NCBI RefSeq assembly: GCF_004799515.1
Contig: NZ_SSMX01000047.1
Coordinates: 124,001-188,000, forward strand
DNA from: Phenylobacterium sp.
GTDB taxonomy: Bacteria > Pseudomonadota > Alphaproteobacteria > Caulobacterales > Caulobacteraceae
Length of the DNA stretch: 64,000 nt
Direction: 5' to 3'
The notes beneath the pieces are model-generated. The model was not told the origin of the DNA. It ran no database searches and saw only the letters and a program-made list of their open reading frames with translations. Shown in pieces: positions 46,383 through 54,820 of the stretch. Each line of letters starts with the position of its first letter. Position 1 is the stretch's first letter. The translations under genes were made by a program, and so were the position numbers.

Positions 46383-47153
46383 ATGCGCGCCAACCGCCTG
46401 AAGGCCCTCTGGGCGCAAGGAAAGCCCGCGATCAACGGCTGGTGCTCCATGCCGGGCGGCTTCTCCGCCGAGCTGATGGCGCAGCAGGGCTGGGACAGCG
46501 TCACCATCGACACCCAGCACGGGGTGATCGGCTACAGCGAGATGCTGGCCATGCTGCAGGCGGTTTCCACCACGGAGGCCACGCCGCTGGTGCGGGTCGC
46601 CTGGAACCAGCCCGGCGAGATCATGCGGGCGCTGGACGCCGGGGCCTATGGGGTCATCTGCCCGATGGTCAACGACGCCGCCGAATGCGCGGCCTTCGTC
46701 GCGGCCTGCCGCTACCCGCCGCAAGGGATCCGCTCGTCGGGCCCGACGCGGGCGGCGGTCTATGGCGGGGCCGACTACCACGCCCACGCCAACGACGAGA
46801 TGCTGGCCCTGGCGATGATCGAGACCGCGGCGGGCCTGGCCAATGTCGAGGCCATCGTCGCCACCCCGGGCCTGGACGGCGTCTACATCGGCCCCTCGGA
46901 CCTGTCGCTCGGCATCGGCGGTCCGCCGGGCCAGGACTCCGAGGCCCCGGCGCTGCTGGCCGCCTTCGACCGGATCGTCGCCGCCTGCAAGGCCGCGGGC
47001 GTGCGCGCCGGCGTCCACACCAACAGCCTGGCCTATTCCCAGAAGATGATCGGGCGCGGCTTCGACCTGGTCACCGTCGGCTCCGACATCCGCTACCTGA
47101 TGGGCGGCCGGCGCGAGGCGGCCGAGATACGGAGCTGGCTGGCGGGGCGATGA
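46383..47153 (+). CDS. HpcH/HpaI aldolase / citrate lyase family protein
   Basis: 256-residue class II (metal-dependent) pyruvate aldolase. Signatures are LMAQQGWDSVTIDTQHGVIG (Asp and His of the active site), PLVRVAWNQPGEIMRALDAGA, the GVICPMVNDAAE strand, MIETAAGLANVEAI (metal Glu) and VYIGPSDLSLGIG. It cleaves 4-hydroxy-2-oxo acids to pyruvate and an aldehyde, or the reverse. Overlaps the downstream sialidase-like gene by 4 bp, suggesting shared sugar-acid catabolism. Confidence 0.92.
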   Translation: MRANRLKALWAQGKPAINGWCSMPGGFSAELMAQQGWDSVTIDTQHGVIGYSEMLAMLQAVSTTEATPLVRVAWNQPGEIMRALDAGAYGVICPMVNDAAECAAFVAACRYPPQGIRSSGPTRAAVYGGADYHAHANDEMLALAMIETAAGLANVEAIVATPGLDGVYIGPSDLSLGIGGPPGQDSEAPALLAAFDRIVAACKAAGVRAGVHTNSLAYSQKMIGRGFDLVTVGSDIRYLMGGRREAAEIRSWLAGR

Positions 47154-48238
47154 CGCCAGGGCTCCCGCCGGAACCGCCGCCGCTGGTCGTCCTGTCAGCG
47201 CCGGCGCGGACCAACCACGGCGCCGGCCTGATCGGCCTGGACGGCGAGGCCCTGCTCGCCTGCTGGTACTCCGGCCGCAGCGAGGCGGGGCCGGACGCGC
47301 GCATCCTCTGCGCCCGCAGCGGCGACGCGGGCCGCACCTGGGCTGAGCCCCAGGCCGTCTCAACGCCGCGCGAGACCGCGCTGGGCGCGCCCGCGCCGGC
47401 CAAGAGCGTCGGCAACGTGGTGCTGGCCCGCGACGCGGGCGGGCGGCTGGCGATGATCTCCGGCGAGGTGCAGAGCCGCCGGATCGCGGGGCTGGAGACC
47501 TGCAAGTCCTGGCGCTGCGGCCGCATCGACTTCCGCGTCTCCACGGACCTCGGCCACAGCTGGTCGGCCCCGACCCGCCTGGACGACCGTCCGGGCGCCC
47601 TGCCGCGCAGCCGGCCGCTGCGCTGGGCGGGCCAGGACCTGCTGCCGGTCTATCAGGAGGCGGGCCGCGCGAGCGTCCTGGCCCTCGACCTCGCCGCGCT
47701 CACGCCCGGCCAGCGGCCAGCCGCCGCGCCGCAGCCGATCCCGGCTAGGACGCCCCTGATCCAACCAACCCTGGCCGCGCCCGCCCGAGCCGGCGAGCCG
47801 GCGCGGGCCTATATGCGCGATCCGCGCCGGCGCTTCGTCTACGTGTCGGCCTATGACGCCGCCGCCGGGCGCTGGTCGCCGGCTGAGCCCACCGACCTGC
47901 CCAATCCCGGCGCGGCGATCGAGGCCTTCCGCGACGGCGCCGGGCGGATCGTGCTGATCCACAATCCCGGCCGTAAGGATCGGCGGCGCCTGAGCCTCGC
48001 CTTCTCGATGGACGGCGCGCATTTCGCCGAGGGTTGCGACCTCTCCGCCCCCGGCGCACATGGCGAGGCGGCCTATCCCGCCGTGACGCCGATGGCCGCG
48101 GGCGCCTGGGGCGTGGCCTTCTCCATCGAGGACAAGCGCCGCATCGCCTTCGCCCGGCTGGACGCGGCCTTCCTGGACGCCTGCGCGGCGGCGGCTACTT
48201 CGCGGGCGCTTTCGCCGCCGGGGGCGCCTTCGAGCTGA
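47150..48238 (+). CDS. sialidase-fold (BNR/Asp-box) protein
   Basis: 362 residues without a signal peptide. Two Asp-boxes are visible (SGDAGRTW and STDLGHSW), and the frame of a six-bladed neuraminidase-like propeller can be followed (ALLACWYSGRSEAGPDARI with a likely Arg triad member, RPLRWAGQDLLPVYQEAG, RFVYVSAYD). The family holds exo-sialidases and many non-catalytic homologues. Being intracellular and coupled to a 2-oxo-acid aldolase gene, it may act on an imported glycan. Its 3' end overlaps the convergent YceI gene by 44 bp. Confidence 0.78.
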   Translation: MTPGLPPEPPPLVVLSAPARTNHGAGLIGLDGEALLACWYSGRSEAGPDARILCARSGDAGRTWAEPQAVSTPRETALGAPAPAKSVGNVVLARDAGGRLAMISGEVQSRRIAGLETCKSWRCGRIDFRVSTDLGHSWSAPTRLDDRPGALPRSRPLRWAGQDLLPVYQEAGRASVLALDLAALTPGQRPAAAPQPIPARTPLIQPTLAAPARAGEPARAYMRDPRRRFVYVSAYDAAAGRWSPAEPTDLPNPGAAIEAFRDGAGRIVLIHNPGRKDRRRLSLAFSMDGAHFAEGCDLSAPGAHGEAAYPAVTPMAAGAWGVAFSIEDKRRIAFARLDAAFLDACAAAATSRALSPPGAPSS

Positions 48239-48869
48239 ACTCGCTCTCGATGGCCACGTCCACATCGTCGCCGACGCCCATGGTCGAGCCGGGCGCGGGA
48301 ATGCCGGCGCTGATCCCGAAGGCGGAGCGCTTGAACTTCGTGTGCGCGGAGAAGCCCACCCGCGCGCCGCCGGGGTCCATGGCGTTCGGCGGATAGCCGC
48401 CGTTGTAGGTCACCTCCAACACCACCGGCCTGGTCACGCCGTGCAGCGTCAGGTCGCCCGTCACGCGGGCGGTATGGGCGCCGGTGGCCTCGACCCCGGT
48501 GGAGCGGAAGGCGATCTTCGGGAAGTGGGCGGCGTCGAACCAGGCCTTGCTCATCAGCTGGTCGTGGAAGCCGGTGGGCGGCGTGTTCAGCTCCAGCGAC
48601 ATGGGATCGATGGTCGCCTCGACCGCCATGGCCGCCGGATGGGCCGGGTCGAACTTCAGCCGCCCATCGATCCGCGAGAACCGCGCAGTGTAGTGCGAGA
48701 AACCCATGTGACTCACCCGGAAGGTCACCGAGGTGTGGGCCTTGTCCATCACATAGGCCCCGGCCGGCGGCTGAGGCGACGCCGCGGGCGCCGTGGCCGC
48801 CACGGCGGGGCCGGCCAGCAGCAGGACGGACATGGCCTTGGCGGCGGCCATGGCGCGGACGGTGTTCAT
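48195..48869 (-). CDS. YceI family periplasmic protein
   Basis: 224 residues: signal peptide, then the lipocalin-like YceI domain starting GAYVMDKAHTSVTFRVSHMG and including SRIDGRLKFDPAHP, VTGDLTLHGVTRPVVLEVTY and FSAHTKFKRSAFG. YceI proteins bind polyisoprenoids such as ubiquinone precursors in a barrel pocket. The C-terminal tail is Ala/Lys/Pro-rich. Last 44 bp are shared with the opposite-strand sialidase-like gene. Confidence 0.92.
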   Translation of the reverse strand: MNTVRAMAAAKAMSVLLLAGPAVAATAPAASPQPPAGAYVMDKAHTSVTFRVSHMGFSHYTARFSRIDGRLKFDPAHPAAMAVEATIDPMSLELNTPPTGFHDQLMSKAWFDAAHFPKIAFRSTGVEATGAHTARVTGDLTLHGVTRPVVLEVTYNGGYPPNAMDPGGARVGFSAHTKFKRSAFGISAGIPAPGSTMGVGDDVDVAIESEFSSKAPPAAKAPAK

Positions 48870-48975
48870 AGTCTCTCTCCCAGTCTCGTTCGCCCCGAGG
48901 ACGGATCAGACCAACGCGATCCGACATCGACGTGAAGAAAGCCGACGCGCGCGTTTCAAGCTAGTCTGGCCCCCC

Positions 48976-49713
48976 ATGACCTATTGCCTCGGTATCCTCC
49001 TGAAGGACGGCCTCGTCCTGGCCTCGGATTCGCGTTCAAACGCGGGCGTCGACCAGGTGGTCCGGGTCTCCAAGCTGAACCTGATGCCCCAGGCGCCGGA
49101 CCGGGTGATCTCCATCCAGTCGTCGGGGAACCTGGCCACCACCCAGGCGGTGGTGACCACCCTGCACGAGGCCTTCGGCTCCGGCGAGGTCGCCCACGAC
49201 CTGCGCCATGCGCGCACCATGTTCGAGGTCGCCGGCATCGTCGGCGCCCAGCTGCGCGCCACCGTCGCCGCCGACGCCGACTTCGTGACGCCCTACGGCG
49301 ACCCCAGCGCCAGCTTCCTGGTGGGCGGCCAGATCGAAGGCGAGCCGCCACGGCTTTTCCAAGTCTACGCCGCCGGCAACTTCGTGGAGGCCTCGGCCCG
49401 CTCGCCCTTCCTGCAGATCGGCGAGACCAAGTACGGCAAGCCGATCCTCGACCGCCTGCTGGCGCCCGGCGCCTCCCTGGCCCAGGCGGCCACCCTGGCG
49501 CTGATCTCCTTCGACGCCACCATCCGCAGCAATCTGTCGGTGGGGCCGCCCATCGACCTCGTGCTCTACCGGGCGGGCGGGTTCAGCATGGACAACCTAG
49601 TCACCGTCGACGACGCCGACCCCTATTGGCAGGCCCTGCGCCGCACCTACGCCGAGGGCCTCTCCGCCCTGATCGCCAGCCTGCCGCCGCCGCCGGAGAC
49701 TTGGGGGGCTTAG
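48976..49713 (+). CDS. proteasome-type (Anbu-like) Ntn hydrolase
   Basis: 245 residues of proteasome-beta fold. It starts MTYCLGILLKDGLVLASDSR: removal of Met exposes Thr2 as the N-terminal nucleophile, and Asp18 and Lys-region residues follow as in Anbu (ancestral beta-subunit) proteins. In most genomes anbu sits with a transglutaminase-like gene, an alpha-E gene and a circularly permuted ATP-grasp gene; none is next to it here. Peptidase or amidase activity is likely but the natural substrate is unknown. Confidence 0.85.
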   Translation: MTYCLGILLKDGLVLASDSRSNAGVDQVVRVSKLNLMPQAPDRVISIQSSGNLATTQAVVTTLHEAFGSGEVAHDLRHARTMFEVAGIVGAQLRATVAADADFVTPYGDPSASFLVGGQIEGEPPRLFQVYAAGNFVEASARSPFLQIGETKYGKPILDRLLAPGASLAQAATLALISFDATIRSNLSVGPPIDLVLYRAGGFSMDNLVTVDDADPYWQALRRTYAEGLSALIASLPPPPETWGA

Positions 49714-49723
49714 AACACCCCAA

Positions 49724-49873
49724 CGGTGTCATCCCGGTTTCGCCATCGGCGAAGACCGGGACCCTTTCGCGCGGCGTAGCCGGCAATTCGCAGCGTCGCC
49801 GCCGCGCTCCTTCTGGGGGAGATCGGTGCTTATGGGTCCCGGACATCGGCTGCGCCGATTCCGGGATGACACG
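49724..49873. repeat. palindromic REP-like pair, type I
   Basis: Left end CGGTGTCATCCCGG, right end CCGGGATGACAC. Two units face each other: TCCCGG with the TTCGCC/GGCGAA hairpin closed by CCGGGA (49,732-49,760), and TCCCGG with an ATCGGC/GCCGAT hairpin closed by CCGGGA (49,837-49,866). GCTTATGGGTCCCGG at 49,828-49,842 matches the copy at 2,508. Confidence 0.8.
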
Positions 49874-49906
49874 GGTTTTGAGACCTCCCTCCGGGACAAT
49901 CCCGCC

Positions 49907-50044
49907 CTTACATCTCATGGATGATGCGAGCCTTCGGGCCCGGGCAAGACAAGGACCGGCCCCTGGCCGGCCGCGTCGCGGCGCGCGAAGCGCGTCCTTG
50001 AGTAGCCCGGGCCCGAAGGCAAACTGGCCGGCATGAGATTTAAG
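49907..50044. repeat. long palindromic element, type II, copy B
   Basis: Outer stem CTTACATCTCATG / CATGAGATTTAAG; middle arms GCCTTCGGGCCCGGGC (49,930-49,945) and its exact complement at 50,005-50,020; then AAGGAC / GTCCTT and an inner core with a CGGCC-CCT-GGCCG hairpin and a GCGCGC-rich hairpin. Core and flanks match copy A (44,768-44,907); the middle arms are unrelated in sequence but pair in each copy. Confidence 0.82.
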
Positions 50045-50070
50045 CTGCCGTCTGACGGCTCTCCATGAAC

Positions 50071-50183
50071 CGTCATCCTCCGGTCGCCCGAAGAGGCGAT
50101 CCGGGGGACCCAAACGGCCGCGCCATGCCCTGCCCCTCAGCTTGGGTCCCCCGGATCAGCCTTCGGCTGAGCGAAGGATGACG
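50071..50183. repeat. palindromic REP pair, type III
   Basis: Two inverted units: CGTCATCCTCCG... to ...GATCCGGGGGACCCA (50,071-50,112) and its near-complement (50,143-50,183). Outside the hairpin the two units agree almost fully. Inside, one has TCGCC-CGAAGA-GGCGA and the other TCAGC-CGAAG-GCTGA, so stem bases changed in pairs. Confidence 0.8.
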
Positions 50184-50202
50184 ACGTCGGGGTAGGGCTA
50201 GT

Positions 50203-51993
50203 TCAAACCAACGCCTCGAACTCGTCCACCAGCCGCTCGAGCTGCTTCATCCCGGCCGCCCAGAAGGCCTTCTCCCGCGGGTTCAGGCCGAAGGGGGCCA
50301 GCGCCTCGACGTAGGTGCGCGTGCCGCCGGCGGCCAGCAGGTCCTCGTACAGAGGCGCGAAGGCGACCGGGTCCTCGCAGCGCTTCTCCATCAGGCCGCG
50401 CACCAACAGGTCGCCGAAGGCGTAGGCGTAGACGTAGAAGGGCGCATGCACGAAGTGGCTGACGTAGGCCCAGTAGTGCTCGTAGCCCCGGTTCAGCTTG
50501 ATGGCCGGCCCCAGGCTCTCCGCCATCTCCTGCATCCAGATGGCCTCGATCTCGTCGGGCCCGACCTCACCCGCCAGGCGCGCGGCGTGGAAGCGGGTCT
50601 CGAAGCGGTGGAAGGCGATCTGGCGGACGACGGTGTTGATCCCGTCCTCGATCTTGCCGGCCAGCAAACCCTTGCGCTCGGCCTTGGTGGCGTTGGCCAG
50701 GAGGCGCTCGAACACCAGTCCCTCGCCGAAGATCGAGGCGGTCTCGGCCAGCGTCAGCGGGGTGTCGGCCAGGAGGGTGCCGAGCGGGGCGCAGAGCGTC
50801 TGATGCACCGCGTGGCCCAGTTCGTGCGCCAGGGTCAGCACGTCGCGCCGCTCGCCCATGTAGTTCAAGAGGACGTACGGATGGCGGTTGGCGGTCACCG
50901 GGTGCGAATAGGCGCCCGACTGCTTGCCGGGCCGGGGCTTCGCGTCGATCCAGGGGTGGGTGAAGAAGGTCTGGGCAGTGTCGGCGAACTTGGGCGCGAG
51001 GCCCGAGAAGCTCTCCAGAACCATGGCCTTGGCCTGGTCCCAGCCGTAGGTCTTGGGCTGCGCGGTATCGAGGGGCGCGTTGCGGTCCCAGTGGTCCAGC
51101 ACGTCGCGGCCCATCGCCTTGGCCTTCAGCCGGTAGTAGCGGTGGCTGACCGGCTCATAGGCCTCGACCACGGCGGCCTCAAGGGCGGCCACGGCGTCGG
51201 CGTCGACCTCGTTGGCCAAGTGGCGCGAGGCGGCCGGGTCCGGATACTTCCGCCAGCGGTCCTCCACCTGCTTCTCGAAGGCCAAGGTGTTGAGGCAGAG
51301 CGCCAGCGTCGGGACCCGTTCTGCCAGGGCCTTCGACAGGGCCTGGGCCGCCTGCTTGCGGCGCGCGCCGTCCGGGTCGGACAGCCGGTTCAGCACTTCG
51401 GAGAGGCTCAGGGTCTCGCGGCCCACCTTGGCGGTCAGCCGCGCCAGGGTCTCCTCCGACAGCCGGCTCCAGTTGGCGACGGCCGGGCCGCGGTCGATCA
51501 GCATCCGCTCCAGATCGGGGGAAAGTTCGTGCGGCCGCGACAGGCGCACGCGGCGGATCCACGGCCGCCAGCGCGCCGCCGGCTTGTGGGCGCGGAACGC
51601 CGCCTCGATCTCGTTGTCGTCCAGCTCGTTGAGCTCGAGGGTGAAGAACAGGCTCTCCGCGGCGATCTGGGCGGAGCGGGCGCGCAGGTCGCCCTCGAAC
51701 TTGGCCCAGGCCGGGTCGTCGCGGGCCACCGAGGCGGCCAGGCCCGCATAGGCGCCCACGCCCCACAGGCCGTTGGTCGCCGCCTCATAGAGGCCGATGC
51801 CGCGGTCCAGCAGTTCGCCCAGCAGGCGCGCGTCGCGGCGGCTGGCCACGAAGCGGCCCTTCAGCGCCACCAGGGCGTCGTTGTCGGCCTTGGCCTGGGC
51901 GAGGTCGGCCTCGATCTTCGGATCGTCCCGGCCGGAATAGAGGTCGCCCAGGTTCCACTGCGGCAGGGCGTCGGTCTTGAAGGGGGCGTTCAT
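50203..51993 (-). CDS. M3 family oligoendopeptidase
   Basis: 596-residue zinc oligopeptidase of the PepF/M3B type. The zinc motif HELGH lies in VLTLAHELGHAVHQ, the third ligand Glu in LAETASIFGE, and the substrate-binding HYWAYVSHFVHAPFYVYAYA follows. These enzymes degrade peptides of roughly 5-20 residues in the cytosol. No signal peptide. The frame runs 32 codons upstream into a REP repeat; the ATG at 51,993 matches the family start. Confidence 0.93.
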   Translation of the reverse strand: MNAPFKTDALPQWNLGDLYSGRDDPKIEADLAQAKADNDALVALKGRFVASRRDARLLGELLDRGIGLYEAATNGLWGVGAYAGLAASVARDDPAWAKFEGDLRARSAQIAAESLFFTLELNELDDNEIEAAFRAHKPAARWRPWIRRVRLSRPHELSPDLERMLIDRGPAVANWSRLSEETLARLTAKVGRETLSLSEVLNRLSDPDGARRKQAAQALSKALAERVPTLALCLNTLAFEKQVEDRWRKYPDPAASRHLANEVDADAVAALEAAVVEAYEPVSHRYYRLKAKAMGRDVLDHWDRNAPLDTAQPKTYGWDQAKAMVLESFSGLAPKFADTAQTFFTHPWIDAKPRPGKQSGAYSHPVTANRHPYVLLNYMGERRDVLTLAHELGHAVHQTLCAPLGTLLADTPLTLAETASIFGEGLVFERLLANATKAERKGLLAGKIEDGINTVVRQIAFHRFETRFHAARLAGEVGPDEIEAIWMQEMAESLGPAIKLNRGYEHYWAYVSHFVHAPFYVYAYAFGDLLVRGLMEKRCEDPVAFAPLYEDLLAAGGTRTYVEALAPFGLNPREKAFWAAGMKQLERLVDEFEALV

Positions 51994-52011
51994 GCCCGCG
52001 TGATAGCCGAT

Positions 52012-52144
52012 CCTCCCCCTCAGGGGGAGGTGGCGCGAAGCGCCGGAGGGGGTTTCATCCGCGAGGTCCGCGACAGCCGACCTCCCCAATGCCGGAGCGG
52101 AACCCTCTCAGTCAGCTTCGCTGACAGCTCCCCCTGAGGGGGAG
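52012..52144. repeat. palindromic REP pair, type IV
   Basis: CTCCCCCTCAGGGGGAG (52,013-52,029) followed by a GGCGC-GAA-GCGCC hairpin and GGAGGGGGTT; facing it, CTCCCCCTGAGGGGGAG (52,128-52,144) with a GTCAGC-TTC-GCTGAC hairpin. The units are the same element in opposite orientation with different but pairing hairpin stems. Located between the M3 peptidase and Lrp genes. Confidence 0.82.
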
Positions 52145-52160
52145 CGTCTTGGTCAGCCCC

Positions 52161-52589
52161 TCACATCTTCTGCGTGGCCAGCAGGATCGAGGTCTCCGTG
52201 GAGGCGATGCCCTCGATCAGGCGGACCTGGTCGAGGGTGCGGCTGAACTCGGCCAGGGTCTCGGTGTCGAGCTCGGCCACCAGGTCCCAGCGGCCGTTGG
52301 TGGTGTGGACCTTGTCGACCTCCGGGAAGCCGCGCAGCGCCTGGACCACCGCCCCGGAGCGGCCGCCCTCGACCTCGATGCACATGATGGCGCGCACGCG
52401 GGCGGCCTCCATCTCCGGGCGGGTGCGCACGGTGAAGGCCTGGATCGCGCCGCCCGGCGCCTGCATGCGGCGGATGCGGTTCTGCACCGTGCCGCGCGAG
52501 ACCTTCAGCCGGGCGGCCAGCGAGGCTACCGGCAGCCGCGAATCGACCCGCAGCAGGGCCAGCAGCTTGCGGTCAAGGTCATCGAGCAT
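52161..52589 (-). CDS. Lrp/AsnC family transcriptional regulator
   Basis: 142 residues: N-terminal helix-turn-helix (MLDDLDRKLLALLRVDSRLP, then VASLAARLKVSRGTVQNRIR) and C-terminal RAM/AsnC ligand-binding domain (FPEVDKVHTTNGRWDLVAEL). In-frame ATGs also occur at 52,610 and 52,631; the one used here matches the usual Lrp start, though none has a strong ribosome site. Divergent from the guanidino-hydrolase/rocD pair, so an arginine- or ornithine-responsive control of that pair is likely. ATATCGC occurs twice just upstream. Confidence 0.9.
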   Translation of the reverse strand: MLDDLDRKLLALLRVDSRLPVASLAARLKVSRGTVQNRIRRMQAPGGAIQAFTVRTRPEMEAARVRAIMCIEVEGGRSGAVVQALRGFPEVDKVHTTNGRWDLVAELDTETLAEFSRTLDQVRLIEGIASTETSILLATQKM

Positions 52590-52714
52590 ATCGCAAATCC
52601 GACTGAACATATCGCCAGCACTGGACGCCAAATGTAGCAGCTTGGGCGCTATTCGCTAGCGCCAGCGCGGGCGATCCTGGGGTTCGGTTCGCCGCCCCCT
52701 GAAGGAGCCCTGCG

Positions 52715-53587
52715 ATGGACGCCCGCCCGCGCTTCCTGATGACCGATCCCTCGGCCTTCGAGGTGAGCTACCGCATCAACCCCTGGATGGACCCCGCCGC
52801 CTGGACCGCCGCCTGCGCCGACCGGGCGAAGGCCGCGTCCGCCGATCTGCGCCACGCGCTGCAGGACCTGGGCGCCCATGTCGAGACCGTCGAGGCGGTG
52901 CGCGGCCTGCCGGACCTGGTGTTCCCGGCCAACGCCGCGGTGGTGCTGGACGGCAAGGTGCTGCTGGCCCGCTTCCGCCATCCGGAGCGGCAGGGCGAGG
53001 AGACGGTGTTCCGCGCGGTCTTCGCCCGGCTGAAGGCCCGCGGCCTGATCAGCGAGGTCGTCGACCTGCCCGAGGGCATGCTGCAGGAGGGCGCCGGCGA
53101 CGCTATCTGGGACGCCCAGCGCGGCCACTTCTGGGCCGGCTTCGGCCCGCGCTCCAACCGCGCCTCGCTGGGGGTGATCCGCCGGACCTTCGGCCAGGAG
53201 GTCGTGGGCCTGGAGCTGGTCTCCGACCGCTTCTACCACCTCGACACCTGCTTCTGCCCGCTGTCGGGCGGCCAGGTGCTCTATCACCCCGAGGCCTTCA
53301 CGCCCGACGCCCTGGCCGCGATCCGCGAGCGGGTGGCGCCGGCCGACCGCATCGAAGCGGATGCGGCCGAGGCCGCGGCCTTCTGCGTCAACGCCGTGAA
53401 CCTGGCCGACACCCTGGTGATGGCCGAAGCGCCGGCGTCCCTGCGCGCCAAGCTCAAGGCGCAGGGCTATCGCCTCGTCGAGGTCGACCTCGCGCCCTTC
53501 ATCCGCTCCGGCGGGGCGGCCTACTGCATGACGCTGCGCCTCGACCGCGCCAGCGCCGCGCGCCCCGTCATCCTCGCCGCCGAATAG
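52715..53587 (+). CDS. DDAH/arginine-dihydrolase-like guanidino hydrolase
   Basis: 290-residue pentein-fold enzyme. It opens FLMTDPSAFEVSYRINPWM, the start seen in the N-terminal domain of ArgZ/AgrE arginine dihydrolases; FPANAAVVL, FYHLDTCFCP (catalytic His) and SGGAAYCMTLRL (nucleophilic Cys) complete the active site. Penteins of this type hydrolyse the guanidinium group of arginine or methylarginines. Placed 12 bp before rocD, the likeliest product is ornithine (dihydrolase) or citrulline; dimethylarginine hydrolysis is the alternative. Confidence 0.87.
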   Translation: MDARPRFLMTDPSAFEVSYRINPWMDPAAWTAACADRAKAASADLRHALQDLGAHVETVEAVRGLPDLVFPANAAVVLDGKVLLARFRHPERQGEETVFRAVFARLKARGLISEVVDLPEGMLQEGAGDAIWDAQRGHFWAGFGPRSNRASLGVIRRTFGQEVVGLELVSDRFYHLDTCFCPLSGGQVLYHPEAFTPDALAAIRERVAPADRIEADAAEAAAFCVNAVNLADTLVMAEAPASLRAKLKAQGYRLVEVDLAPFIRSGGAAYCMTLRLDRASAARPVILAAE

Positions 53588-53599
53588 GGGGAGAAGACC

Positions 53600-54820
53600 A
53601 TGAACGACATCGCCCTCGCCCGCTCGCAGTCCGCCGACCTGATCGCGCTCGAGGGCCGCTACGGCGCCAAGAACTACAAGCCGCTGGACGTGGTGCTGAC
53701 CCGCGGCCAGGGGGTCCACGTCTGGGACGTGGACGGCAACCGCTACCTGGACTGCCTGTCGGCCTATTCGGCGGTGAACCAGGGCCACTGCCATCCGAAG
53801 ATCCTTGAGGCCATGGTCGAGCAGGCCGGGCGTCTGACGCTCACCTCGCGGGCCTTCCGCAACGACCAGCTCGCGCCCTTCTACGAGGAGCTCTGCGCGC
53901 TCACCGGCAGCCATAAGGTCCTGCCGATGAACTCCGGCGCCGAGGCCGTGGAGAGCGCCGTCAAGGTCGCCCGCAAATGGGCCTATGAGGTCAAGGGCGT
54001 CCCCACCGACCGGGCCGAGATCGTGGTCGCCGCCGACAACTTCCACGGCCGCACCGTGGCCATCGTGGGCTTCTCCACCGACCCGGTCTCGCGCGGCGGC
54101 TTCGGCCCCTTCGCGCCGGGGTTCCGGATCGTCCCCTACGGCGACGCCCAGGCCCTGGAGGCCGCCATCGGCCCCAACACCGCCGCCGTCCTGCTGGAGC
54201 CGATCCAGGGCGAGGCCGGCGTGATCGTGCCCCCGGCGGGCTATCTGAAGCGCGCCCGCGCGCTCTGCACCGAACGCCGGGCGATCCTGATCCTTGACGA
54301 AATCCAGACGGGCCTCGGCCGCACCGGCAAGCTGCTGGCGGAGGAGCACGAGGGCGTCGAGGCGGACCTGACCCTGATCGGCAAGGCGCTCTCCGGCGGC
54401 TTCTATCCGGTGTCGGCGGTGCTCTCGAACTCCGAGGTCATGGATGTGCTGCATCCCGGGGAGCACGGCTCGACCTTCGGCGGCAATCCGCTGGCCTGCG
54501 CCGTCGCCCGCGCGGCGTTGAGGGTGCTAGTCGAGGAGGGCATGGTCGAGAACGCCGCCCGGGTCGGCGACCGCCTGCAGGCCTCGCTCGCCGCGATCCG
54601 CGCCGACAGCGTCAGGCAGGTCCGCGGCCGCGGCCTGATGCTGGCCGTCGAGCTGCATCCCGAGGCCGGCGGCGCGCGGCGCGTCTGCGAAGCCCTGCAG
54701 GCCCGCGGCCTGCTCGCCAAGGAGACCCACGACCATACCATCCGCATCGCCCCGCCGCTGATCCTCACCGAGGCCCAGGCCGACTGGATCGCCGAGCAGT
54801 TCGCCGCGGTGCTGCGCTGA
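53600..54820 (+). CDS. rocD: ornithine aminotransferase RocD
   Basis: 406-residue class III PLP aminotransferase that turns ornithine plus 2-oxoglutarate into glutamate-5-semialdehyde plus glutamate. It has the family opening [38 protein letters not shown], the pyridine-binding Asp in [13 protein letters not shown] and the Schiff-base Lys in [32 protein letters not shown] is also typical of RocD. Good AGGGGGAG site. Works with the gene 12 bp upstream. Confidence 0.95.
   Translation: MNDIALARSQSADLIALEGRYGAKNYKPLDVVLTRGQGVHVWDVDGNRYLDCLSAYSAVNQGHCHPKILEAMVEQAGRLTLTSRAFRNDQLAPFYEELCALTGSHKVLPMNSGAEAVESAVKVARKWAYEVKGVPTDRAEIVVAADNFHGRTVAIVGFSTDPVSRGGFGPFAPGFRIVPYGDAQALEAAIGPNTAAVLLEPIQGEAGVIVPPAGYLKRARALCTERRAILILDEIQTGLGRTGKLLAEEHEGVEADLTLIGKALSGGFYPVSAVLSNSEVMDVLHPGEHGSTFGGNPLACAVARAALRVLVEEGMVENAARVGDRLQASLAAIRADSVRQVRGRGLMLAVELHPEAGGARRVCEALQARGLLAKETHDHTIRIAPPLILTEAQADWIAEQFAAVLR

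Noticed and set aside
45239..48238. A 999-codon open frame on the + strand, and many other frames of 300-900 codons across the window
   Set aside because: GC-rich third positions leave stops rare in the other frames. These frames are Arg/Gly/Pro/His-rich, low in family motifs, and overlap well-supported genes; only the 3' 362 codons of this one are real.
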